In this document: positions 1 through 5,727 of the stretch, one piece after another
How the letters are laid out: each line of letters starts with the position of its first letter
Numbering within the stretch: the first letter of the stretch is position 1
Assembly (NCBI GenBank): GCA_021852245.1
Contig: JAJZNY010000321.1
Location: 1-6,700, forward strand
Source: Planctomycetota bacterium
Lineage (GTDB): Bacteria > Planctomycetota > Phycisphaerae > WQYP01
Reading direction: 5' to 3'
DNA: 6,700 nt
Translations under genes and position numbers: made by a program
Notes under the pieces: generated by a model
The model's input: only the letters and a program-made list of their open reading frames with translations
The model's database searches: none
What the model was told of the DNA's origin: nothing

Positions 1-1325
1 AGCCATAAAAATCCCATGATGCCGAAAACACCGGCATCGCCCCATGATGTTTTAGATACGGCAACCAGCAGGGGACCGGATGCAATGGCGCCGATTCGCC
101 CCACCGCTACCGAGGCGCCGATGCCCGTTGCCCGCAGATGGGTCGGAAATATTTCTGAAAAAGTGGGATATGCGCTGGTCCACGCACCCGTGGCACAGAA
201 ATTCGCCGCCATGAACGCAACGAGCACCAGCAGCGGCGAATGCGTTGCGGCCGCGGGCGCCATCAACAAACTGGTGAGGGCTGCAAGCGTGTAAAAGAGG
301 GGCACGGTTATCTTGCGGCCGAGTCTGTCAAACATCGATGCCATCAGCAGGCCTCCCGCCAATGCCCCCACGTTGCCAAGCAGATAAAACCATGGCATCT
401 GCCGATTGGAAATGTTCACCTGCGGCAGCACCACCAGCGCCAGGAATGTGAAGACACCGTAGTAGCCGAACGCCTCCGACAGATCCAACGTGCATCCCAA
501 CAGCAAACGCCCCGGATATCGCATCACCAACTCGCGCAGGTTGGCGAAAATGGTGCCCGCTGCCGGTACCTCACCCATGGCGTCATCGGCCGTCGGCTCG
601 CTCCTGTCGGACCTGGCCGCCGATTCATCCCCCTGGCCGGCGGAATGCTGAATTTGCTTTACGACGGCAACGGCGTCATCCGTGCGCCCGCGCGACAACA
701 ACCACCGCGGCGATTCCGGCAGTCGACGGCGGAAATAGGCCACAAACAATCCCCCCACCGCCCCCAGCGCAAAGCCAAAACGCCACGCAATCGCCTGCTG
801 CGGAATCAGATTCAAAAATAATAAACTCACCAGTGCGGCTATCATCGCCCCCAGCGGCCAGAAATTCATTACAATCGCCGCGGCTCTCCCCCGGTGTTTC
901 ACCGGCAGCAATTCACCGATCGCACCATTGATGGCGGAATACTCGGCGCCCACGCCCAATGCCGTCAGAAAGCGAAACACCATGAACCAGCCGAATCCCG
1001 GGGCCAGAGCCGAGCAGAAGGTAAACGCAGAATAGATCGTCAGCGTCAGCAGAAAAAGCTTTTTGCGGCCGAATCGGTCCGCCAGATATCCAAACAGCAC
1101 GGCGCCCGCCATGATGCCTGCCAACCAGAGCGGTGTGATCAAGGACGCCTGCCAGGTGGAAAGGTGAAATTGCGTCTTGATCGTCCCAAGCAGGCCGCCG
1201 GTCAGATTCACTTCAAACGAGTCAAACAGCCAGCCGATTCCCAAAGCGACGGTCATGGAGGTGTGGTAGCGGCTCCAGCGAAGCCGGTCGAGAGTGTTCA
1301 GAGAGCATCTCCCCTGCGATTGCAT
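1..1325 (-). CDS. MFS transporter, sugar/metabolite:H+ symporter-like (3' end outside window)
   Basis: The protein is an inner-membrane secondary transporter of the major facilitator superfamily; its substrate is unknown. The frame stays open from ATG at 1325 to the left edge, giving 441 residues without a stop. Visible family marks are the loop 2-3 motif GYLADRFGRKK (about 79-89), the TM4 Arg motif around R118 (RFLTALGVGAE), an HRGRAAA segment (144-150), the sugar-porter-like PESPRWLLSRGR (203-214), a charged cytoplasmic linker (about 215-260), and a second-half repeat DRLGRK. TM1 carries D35 and E38 (GWLFDSFEVN), as in proton-coupled sugar or aromatic-acid porters. The sequence breaks off in about TM11, so perhaps 30-60 residues are missing. 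The start is supported by GGAGG at 1340-1336, 10 nt upstream. The gene lies 205 bp downstream of the anti-sigma gene on the same strand. Family assignment is firm; subfamily (SP, AAHS or MHS-like) is inference. Confidence 0.93.
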   Translation of the reverse strand, partial: MQSQGRCSLNTLDRLRWSRYHTSMTVALGIGWLFDSFEVNLTGGLLGTIKTQFHLSTWQASLITPLWLAGIMAGAVLFGYLADRFGRKKLFLLTLTIYSAFTFCSALAPGFGWFMVFRFLTALGVGAEYSAINGAIGELLPVKHRGRAAAIVMNFWPLGAMIAALVSLLFLNLIPQQAIAWRFGFALGAVGGLFVAYFRRRLPESPRWLLSRGRTDDAVAVVKQIQHSAGQGDESAARSDRSEPTADDAMGEVPAAGTIFANLRELVMRYPGRLLLGCTLDLSEAFGYYGVFTFLALVVLPQVNISNRQMPWFYLLGNVGALAGGLLMASMFDRLGRKITVPLFYTLAALTSLLMAPAAATHSPLLVLVAFMAANFCATGAWTSAYPTFSEIFPTHLRATGIGASVAVGRIGAIASGPLLVAVSKTSWGDAGVFGIMGFLW

Positions 1326-1530
1326 GGATGTAAAACCTCCGCCCAAGGTGTTGTGCCGCTTCCGCACCGCTGCCTTCAACACACCAACATTACGTAATAG
1401 TCGCTTGAGGAGATGAAATCTTACAGTTCACCGCCAAGCTGCCGATCATGAATGACCATGAGCCCACGCGCGAGCCGCCACCGGCCGGCATCGGCATTTA
1501 TTCGCCTGCAGCCAAACCATCCACCCGAAG
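1326..1530 (-). other. Intergenic gap between anti-sigma and MFS genes
   Basis: These 205 bp hold no convincing gene. They contain the MFS ribosome binding site and a perfect 8-bp palindrome TTACGTAA (1390-1397). On the minus strand there is an AT-richer stretch around 1385-1430. I found no good -35/-10 pair and no hairpin followed by a T-run, so whether MFS has its own promoter or is read through from the sigma/anti-sigma genes cannot be decided from sequence. Confidence 0.5.
1336..1340 (-). promoter_or_regulatory. Ribosome binding site of the MFS gene
   Basis: A perfect GGAGG core on the minus strand lies 10 nt before the ATG at 1325. It decides this start over the internal in-frame ATG at codon 24. 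Confidence 0.7.
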
Positions 1531-1815
1531 CTATTGTCCCGATCGGGCTTTGCTTATCGCTTCCGTCATGCGCAACTTGGCTTCTGGCGTAAGGCTCGGT
1601 TCGCCAGCACATCGCGGTTGTTCGATTGTCTTGAGCAACCCGCGGGCAAAGAGATCAATGGCCCGCAATTGTCGGGCACAGACACGGCATGTGCCGCACA
1701 TGGCCAGGTGTGCGGCCAGCTCGAGGCGCTCCAATAGGGTCAACCGACGATCCAACCGATCCGACGCCAATCGCGTCGCCTGACGACAGGAAAATATGCC
1801 AAGTTCTCGCCACAT
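1531..1815 (-). CDS. Zinc-finger anti-sigma factor (zf-HC2 / ZAS type), soluble
   Basis: A protein of about 94 residues that probably binds and inhibits the ECF sigma factor encoded just upstream. The core is a ZAS-type zinc motif H36-x3-C40-x2-C43 (HLAMCGTC); C10, in FSCRQATRL, probably supplies the fourth ligand, and a further Cys lies at 46. This order (Cys, a helix with a basic LDRRLT segment, then HxxxCxxC) is typical of small zf-HC2 anti-sigma proteins paired with ECF factors. No transmembrane segment is visible, so it is probably cytoplasmic, with redox or zinc status a possible signal (inference). I chose ATG at 1815 because GGAAAAG lies 6 nt upstream and the family core begins at once. 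An in-frame TTG at 1830, with GAGGG 12 nt upstream, would add five residues. It starts about 30 bp after the sigma stop, in the same frame. Confidence 0.85.
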   Translation of the reverse strand: MWRELGIFSCRQATRLASDRLDRRLTLLERLELAAHLAMCGTCRVCARQLRAIDLFARGLLKTIEQPRCAGEPSLTPEAKLRMTEAISKARSGQ

Positions 1816-1845
1816 GCGATGCTTTTCCAATCCGGTCCGATACCC

Positions 1846-2436
1846 TCAGTCGCGGCCTATTCCCTTGCTTTCCAGGCACGCCCTTAATCGCAGCCGCGCC
1901 CGATGAAGCATCATATAAAGGTTATTCGGATTAAGTTCCAGAACCTTACAAATTTCGTCCGTCTCGACCCCGTCCATCACCCGCATCACGAAAACTTCAC
2001 GGTAATGCCCGGGAAGCGCCTCCATACATAACTGCAGAGCCCGCAGGGCGTCCGCCTGCTGCGCCAATTCTTCTGGCGATGATCTCCACGCATGGGGCTT
2101 TGCCATCGACGTCCAGTGTGCGAAAGAATTGAACATTCCCCCCACGACAGAGTCGTCATCCATCTCCGCGGACTTCTCCCGCACTTGACGACGCAGATGG
2201 TCAATCAATTTATGTTTGAGAATCCCCGCCAGCCAGGTGCCGAAACTCGATTGCCCCGAAAAATTCTTCAATCCCTGCAGCGCCGCGAGGAAGGTCTCCT
2301 GCACGAGTTCTTCCGCAGTGGCGTCATCACGCACCCGCAAACGCACATAGCGAAAGAGCATGTCGCCGTAGTTCGCCACCCACGTTTCGGTCGCCGGTGG
2401 GGTGCGATCATTATTTTCAGGCGAAGATTCCGGCAT
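1846..2436 (-). CDS. ECF-family RNA polymerase sigma-70 factor
   Basis: An alternative sigma factor of 196 residues that directs RNA polymerase to a regulon not identifiable from this window. Region 2 spans about 20-90, with AEELVQETFLAAL (region 2.2) and FSGQSSFGTWLAGILKHKLID (2.3/2.4, about 59-79). Region 4 spans about 130-190, with LPGHYREVFVMRVMDG and a helix-turn-helix containing NNLYMMLHRARLRLR. The linker (MFNSFAHW...W, about 101-117) resembles that of ECF factors paired with zf-HC2 anti-sigma proteins. No C-terminal extra domain is present. I chose ATG at 2436 because GGAG (2448-2445) sits 8 nt upstream. The frame also allows ATG at 2508, which would add 24 residues, but that codon has no ribosome binding site and lies inside a promoter-like TATAAA sequence. 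The anti-sigma gene follows immediately. Confidence 0.94.
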   Translation of the reverse strand: MPESSPENNDRTPPATETWVANYGDMLFRYVRLRVRDDATAEELVQETFLAALQGLKNFSGQSSFGTWLAGILKHKLIDHLRRQVREKSAEMDDDSVVGGMFNSFAHWTSMAKPHAWRSSPEELAQQADALRALQLCMEALPGHYREVFVMRVMDGVETDEICKVLELNPNNLYMMLHRARLRLRACLESKGIGRD

Positions 2437-2444
2437 AATATAAA

Positions 2445-2448
2445 CTCC
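2445..2448 (-). promoter_or_regulatory. Ribosome binding site deciding the sigma factor start
   Basis: GGAG on the minus strand, 8 nt before ATG 2436. The more distal in-frame ATG at 2508 has only AT-rich sequence ahead of it, so the shorter protein is preferred. Confidence 0.65.
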
Positions 2449-2507
2449 GGTTTCATCGTAGCCGATGTGATCGATTTTGGATAATCCATCCGATCGGGCC
2501 GTTGTCA

Positions 2508-2532
2508 TTTATAATTAAGTGCGTCAAGTCAA
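2508..2532 (-). promoter_or_regulatory. Possible promoter of the sigma factor gene
   Basis: Minus strand reads TTGACTTGACG (2532-2522, two overlapping TTGAC hexamers) followed by TATAAA (2513-2508). The sequence elements resemble -35 and -10 boxes, but the spacers are only 13 or 8 nt, so this is not a standard housekeeping promoter as read. It would give a leader of roughly 60-65 nt to the ATG at 2436. Confidence 0.3.
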
Positions 2533-2539
2533 GGGCATT

Positions 2540-2573
2540 GGATTAGGCAATCCGCGGACGAAATTTGAAATTT
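2540..2573. repeat. Short inverted repeat plus GAAATTT tandem direct repeat
   Basis: GGATT-AGGC-AATCC forms a 5-bp inverted repeat (2540-2553). Seven bases later, GAAATTT is repeated in tandem (2560-2566 and 2567-2573). They lie between the divergent sigma and small membrane protein genes. They could be regulator or UP-type sites, though elements this short can occur by chance. Confidence 0.3.
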
Positions 2574-2661
2574 ATTGCAACTGCCAAACGCATCTCATGG
2601 TGACATGGGAATCTGCGATCAGAATTTCCAGATGATAACCCCGCGTAATCATGTTCAAACC

Positions 2662-2670
2662 GCTATAATC
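2662..2670 (+). promoter_or_regulatory. -10 promoter element (GCTATAATC) of the small membrane protein gene
   Basis: A perfect TATAAT at 2664-2669, preceded by GC. It would start transcription near 2676, leaving a leader of only about 13 nt that begins at the ribosome binding site. No good -35 hexamer is seen at 16-18 nt. The same nine bases occur upstream of the thiol peroxidase gene on the other strand. Confidence 0.5.
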
Positions 2671-2675
2671 TGCCC

Positions 2676-2682
2676 AAAGGAG
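2676..2682 (+). promoter_or_regulatory. Ribosome binding site deciding a GTG start
   Basis: AAAGGAG lies 6 nt before GTG at 2689. It supports that codon over the in-frame ATG at 2575, which would place the TATAAT element and this site inside the coding sequence. Confidence 0.65.
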
Positions 2683-2688
2683 TTGGCG

Positions 2689-3210
2689 GTGGCAGATTTG
2701 GCGGACGATAAAAACATTTCGGCGGGTAGCGCCGGCAAGGCGGGCGGTTCAGCCCCGGCGCAGAGGAAACATTATTGGCGGAATGCCGTGCTGATCATCT
2801 GGCTGCTGCTGACCGGTGCCTGGCTGGCAAGTTGCCTCATCCCGTGGCAATTCAGCATGCAGTCTCCCACCCACCGCATGCATCTTTATGTCATCGACGG
2901 GACGCTTTATTGGCAGCATGAAAATATTCATAGCCTGCAGAAAAGTTCATTCTTTGAGGTGGGAACCCTGGCCAACCCCCGTCTTCTGGCTCCCGCTACC
3001 CGCATGCTCATCACCACCAACGGCCTCGGAGGGGGTGGCAGAATCGTAGGCCTTCATGGCCTTGTCTGGACGTGGAATCCGCTGGCGGGATCGGGCCTGT
3101 GGATGTCGCCGCTTGTGCTGGGACTGATCTTCATCGGTCCCCTGGCATGGTGGCTCGCGAGGCGATGGGGCAGACGGACATCTGCCGCCCCCAAGATTCG
3201 CACCGCCTGA
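2689..3210 (+). CDS. Hypothetical protein with two transmembrane segments
   Basis: I do not recognise a function. From GTG 2689 the protein has 173 residues. It has a polar Ala/Gly-rich N-terminus (1-28), a first membrane segment (about 33-51, LIIWLLLTGAWLASCL), an intermembrane domain of about 85 residues with aromatic positions (YVIDGTLYWQ) and a glycine run (GLGGGG, about 112-117), a second membrane segment (about 137-157), and a basic end ARRWGRR. The soluble part probably faces outward, with both termini in the cytoplasm (positive-inside rule, inference). Small proteins of this design, ending in a Trp-rich helix and Arg cluster, are frequent in planctomycete genomes from memory. AAAGGAG and TATAAT support the start. 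The last 157 bp overlap the end of the convergent GT-C-like gene; the second membrane helix falls within the overlap and looks genuine. Confidence 0.7.
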   Translation: MADLADDKNISAGSAGKAGGSAPAQRKHYWRNAVLIIWLLLTGAWLASCLIPWQFSMQSPTHRMHLYVIDGTLYWQHENIHSLQKSSFFEVGTLANPRLLAPATRMLITTNGLGGGGRIVGLHGLVWTWNPLAGSGLWMSPLVLGLIFIGPLAWWLARRWGRRTSAAPKIRTA

Positions 3211-4745
3211 AGCCGCACCCATACCGTCATGTATCTGCCCCGCCAAAGCGGGATAAACTGCCTTCTGTAATGCCTGAATACCCGCTGATGCCATATCCCC
3301 TTATTCCCATATGCCCGCCACGTGACCACAAACAGCGCCCGATCGGTCTGACGCTCGATGCGCCGGAGTTCCGGCGGCGTTGTGATGCCGGGCTCGGGAA
3401 ACCAGCTTGACGGCATATACATGCCCGGCGCCATCCATGGTAAAAATCCATTGGAGAGCACCAGCGTCGGCTCATCCCGCGTGAGTTGCACCACGTGATT
3501 CCACTCTTTCGCCTGCCGCCGATATGCCCACAGGCCGCCGGTTTGCCGATTGCGTACTTTGATGATCCAACCGCTGGCGGCGATTGCCACCGTGGTCGCC
3601 TGCGACAAAATGGCGAAACCGCACACAGTGATCAGCAACCGCCGAGAGATGTTTTTCACGGCAAGCAAACCTGCGACGAACAGCACCGGCATGTAGCTGT
3701 AATATTCCCATGAATGCCGCCAGCCGTAAAAACCGAACACAAACGCCAGTTGCATGATCCCCAGACATACAAGCGTTTCCACGCGACGACCGGGCAGGCC
3801 GGGCCGAAATTGCGCCAGCCATCGCGGCAATGTCCAGATGATGACCAGCAGCATGGCGAGCCAGATACCCGCCGGGGTGAGGAAATAATAAAGCGGGCCG
3901 TGATATTCGGGCGACCAGAAACGCTGTCCCCGGCCAAAAAGAAATCCGAAGTGAGTATCGGTGTAGGTGCGCAGGCCGGTGACGGGAATAATGGTCAGAA
4001 GCAATGATTGCAGACCAAACTGCCGAATACACCCGAGCGCGACGATGATGCCGCCGATTATGGCGGGCAAGAGTTCCCGCATGAGAGAGCGGAAAGTTTT
4101 TGCGTGCTCGATATAATCCCAGAATATTAAAACCAGCAGCAGAAGGCCGTAAACATATCCCATCGATGGTTTGACGAACAGACATATGGTGCAGAGCAGC
4201 AGGGCAATACGGCGGTTGCCGCGGGCCTGCACGGCAATAGCCCAGAGCAGCAAGGTGGCTTCCAAGGGATGGGTGAGCGTGAGATAGGCGGGCATCACGG
4301 CAATCGGCAGGGCGCACAGGAGCCAGATAACCGCCCGACGTGGGGCCGCGATTGCCCGCATGAAAAGGGTGATGGCGCCAGCCATTAATATTTCCAGACA
4401 CGATGTGGTGAGGATATAGCCCACCGGATTGCGGCCGAAAATCTTCAGTGCCCAATGAGCAAAGATCAGACTTGCCAACCCGTGGGTGTAACCGAAGTCG
4501 ATCGCCGGGCGCATGCCGGCGGAAATCAGCACATCTCCTTTGAAGGCCGTGCCGGGATCAAAAAATGCAAAAAGCGACCAGTCCGCAATTTTGGGCAATT
4601 CAAAGCACTGCACCAGCAGCAGAAGGCTGGCGAGGATGAAAAAGAGTTTCCAGCCGATCTGTGAACCACCCGATTGACCGCCGGCTGCGGGTGAGGAGAT
4701 GTGGAGGGTGGCTGGAACCGGGCGGGCGGAATCACTCATGGCCAT
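3054..4745 (-). CDS. Polytopic membrane protein, GT-C (family 39-like) glycosyltransferase candidate
   Basis: A 563-residue inner-membrane protein with roughly 10-12 hydrophobic segments between about 33 and 395, followed by a soluble C-terminal domain (about 398-512). The first external loop (about 55-90) has FFDPGTAFKGDVLISAGMRP and then DFGYTHG. Acidic residues followed by a G-x-x-P-x-x-DF-x-Y-x-HG pattern recall the catalytic loop of GT-C enzymes that move sugars from polyprenyl phosphates to lipid or protein acceptors. Donor and acceptor are unknown. The start at ATG 4745 has only a weak upstream site; ATG 4739, two codons later, is equally possible. The last 52 residues (from about 512) are read antisense to the convergent small membrane gene, are basic and low in structure, and look like an extension past the natural end near RYMTVWVRL. 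It lies 81 bp downstream of the peroxidase gene. Confidence 0.75.
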   Translation of the reverse strand: MAMSDSARPVPATLHISSPAAGGQSGGSQIGWKLFFILASLLLLVQCFELPKIADWSLFAFFDPGTAFKGDVLISAGMRPAIDFGYTHGLASLIFAHWALKIFGRNPVGYILTTSCLEILMAGAITLFMRAIAAPRRAVIWLLCALPIAVMPAYLTLTHPLEATLLLWAIAVQARGNRRIALLLCTICLFVKPSMGYVYGLLLLVLIFWDYIEHAKTFRSLMRELLPAIIGGIIVALGCIRQFGLQSLLLTIIPVTGLRTYTDTHFGFLFGRGQRFWSPEYHGPLYYFLTPAGIWLAMLLVIIWTLPRWLAQFRPGLPGRRVETLVCLGIMQLAFVFGFYGWRHSWEYYSYMPVLFVAGLLAVKNISRRLLITVCGFAILSQATTVAIAASGWIIKVRNRQTGGLWAYRRQAKEWNHVVQLTRDEPTLVLSNGFLPWMAPGMYMPSSWFPEPGITTPPELRRIERQTDRALFVVTWRAYGNKGIWHQRVFRHYRRQFIPLWRGRYMTVWVRLQAVRILGAADVRLPHRLASHHARGPMKISPSTSGDIHRPDPASGFHVQTRP

Positions 4746-4826
4746 GATTCTACGCGCCCGGCGGCTCTGCGGGTAATCGTGTGCGATACCGCGACTCTAT
4801 TTCGCCGTGCCGGTGGCAGAATCCGA

Positions 4827-5435
4827 TCAGTTTGCCGCACGGGCTGCCCGGCGGGCCGCCGCCAGCACCGGGCCATAATTGGGCTGATGAGCGATATTGG
4901 GCACCAGTTGGATGTAAACGATACGCCCATTCTTGCCGACCACCACCACCTGCCGGGCCAGCAGGCCATTCTGTTTCATCAACACCCCGTAATGACGGGC
5001 GAAAGAGTGAAACCGGTAATCGGAGAGGAGAGTGATATTTTTAACACCCCGCGCGCCGCACCACTGCTTTTGAGCAAACGGCAGATCCATGCTGATCGTG
5101 ATGATGCCGACATCCGGCCCCATACTTCCCGCAACCTTATTAAAATGATCCGTCTCAAGATTGCATACCGGGGTATCGATGGACGGCACCGACGAGAGAA
5201 TCCACACCTTGCCGTGGCCGGGGCGGAAATGATAAACGGCCATCTGATCATTCACCGCCCGGAAGCAGGGCGCCCGCTCGCCGACGTGGATCGGATCGCC
5301 GATTAATGTGATCGGCTCTGTTCCCATCTTCACCAGCCCGGTTCGCTGCGGCAGGCTTGCGCACCCACCCAGCAGGAAAAGGGAAATCGCCACCACGGCA
5401 AATACACTCATTCTCGTCAGGTTGATGATCTTCAT
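4827..5435 (-). CDS. tpx: Tpx-type thiol peroxidase (atypical 2-Cys peroxiredoxin), lipoprotein form
   Basis: A 202-residue peroxiredoxin that reduces hydrogen peroxide and organic hydroperoxides with thiols. The peroxidatic site is SVPSIDTPVC (T88, C91), matching SIDTxVC of Tpx. DLPFAQKQWCGARGVKN carries the resolving Cys at C126, and R161 in LLARQVVVV matches the conserved Tpx arginine. The thioredoxin-fold core covers about 37-195. Unlike the usual Tpx of about 165-170 residues, it starts with a basic residue, a hydrophobic helix (about 10-22) and a lipobox LGGC ending at C25, so it should be exported and lipid-anchored. Its thiol donor there is unknown. C57 is an extra cysteine. The start is supported by GGAG (5446-5443) 7 nt upstream. 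The GT-C-like gene follows on the same strand after 81 bp. Family is certain; lipoprotein processing is predicted from sequence. Confidence 0.95.
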   Translation of the reverse strand: MKIINLTRMSVFAVVAISLFLLGGCASLPQRTGLVKMGTEPITLIGDPIHVGERAPCFRAVNDQMAVYHFRPGHGKVWILSSVPSIDTPVCNLETDHFNKVAGSMGPDVGIITISMDLPFAQKQWCGARGVKNITLLSDYRFHSFARHYGVLMKQNGLLARQVVVVGKNGRIVYIQLVPNIAHQPNYGPVLAAARRAARAAN

Positions 5436-5442
5436 GAGGCAT

Positions 5443-5446
5443 CTCC
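5443..5446 (-). promoter_or_regulatory. Ribosome binding site of the thiol peroxidase gene
   Basis: GGAG on the minus strand, 7 nt before ATG 5435. It fixes the start that includes the complete lipoprotein signal peptide. Confidence 0.7.
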
Positions 5447-5450
5447 ACCA

Positions 5451-5462
5451 AATTGTTCAATT
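5451..5462. repeat. 12-bp inverted repeat AATTG-TT-CAATT (possible operator)
   Basis: Perfect 5-bp arms around a 2-bp centre, lying 4 bp upstream of the peroxidase ribosome binding site. It could be a repressor site or fold in the leader RNA. It does not match the PerR or OxyR boxes I know. Confidence 0.35.
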
Positions 5463-5495
5463 CCGGCAAACGGAATGTCGCCCGCCACCTGCGGG
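5461..5495 (-). promoter_or_regulatory. Two tandem hairpins in the thiol peroxidase leader
   Basis: Two 15-nt hairpins lie five bases apart. TTCCG-GCAAA-CGGAA occupies 5461-5475 and CCCGC-CACCT-GCGGG occupies 5481-5495 (plus-strand reading). Each has a perfect 5-bp stem and a 5-nt loop. They lie between the predicted -10 element and the ribosome binding site, so they would be in the 5' untranslated RNA. Neither is followed by a T-run, so they are not obvious terminators. Confidence 0.4.
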
Positions 5496-5506
5496 AACTC
5501 GTGTTC

Positions 5507-5515
5507 GATTATAGC
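5507..5515 (-). promoter_or_regulatory. -10 promoter element (GCTATAATC) of the thiol peroxidase gene
   Basis: The minus strand reads GCTATAATC, with a perfect TATAAT at 5513-5508. Transcription would start near 5501, giving a leader of about 65 nt. The -35 region is weak (ATTCTC at a 17-nt spacer). It is identical over nine bases to the element at 2662-2670. Confidence 0.5.
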
Positions 5516-5727
5516 AATGCGGACCGGAAAGAGAATTTATCGCGATCGCACGATCCAGCCGGTTTTTTTGCCGATGTCGGGTATTGGATGTGTCAGGGCT
5601 CAATGTTGGACGCCGACCGTACGGAGCGTATGTGCGCTTCGACGCCCGCTTGAACTCTCCATCAGCAGCCGGTATCTTCCATCGGCCGATTGTATGGTTT
5701 TTCGGTGTGATATGCGTCGAGAGGATC

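Noticed and set aside
240..1397. Two long plus-strand open frames (240-821 and 894-1397)
   Set aside because: Both lie antisense to the MFS gene, whose minus-strand frame carries all family motifs. Their translations are Arg/Gln/His-rich and look like shadow frames.
1390..1397. Palindrome TTACGTAA
   Set aside because: An isolated 8-bp palindrome with no partner site is easily expected by chance in 6.7 kb.
1421..1612. Minus-strand frame of 63 codons between anti-sigma and MFS
   Set aside because: It overlaps the 3' end of the anti-sigma gene out of frame and has no recognisable content.
3472..4455. Long minus-strand frame of 327 codons inside the GT-C-like gene
   Set aside because: It is a shifted shadow of the 563-residue gene, with His/Arg/Pro-rich translation and no hydrophobic membrane pattern.
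4701..5306. Plus-strand frame of 201 codons
   Set aside because: It is antisense to the thiol peroxidase gene, whose active-site motifs prove the other strand is the coding one.
5541..5570. GCGATCGC palindrome and T-run near 5540-5570 as a terminator
   Set aside because: The T-run (5563-5569) is not preceded by a strong GC hairpin, and the region lies between divergent genes, where no terminator is needed.
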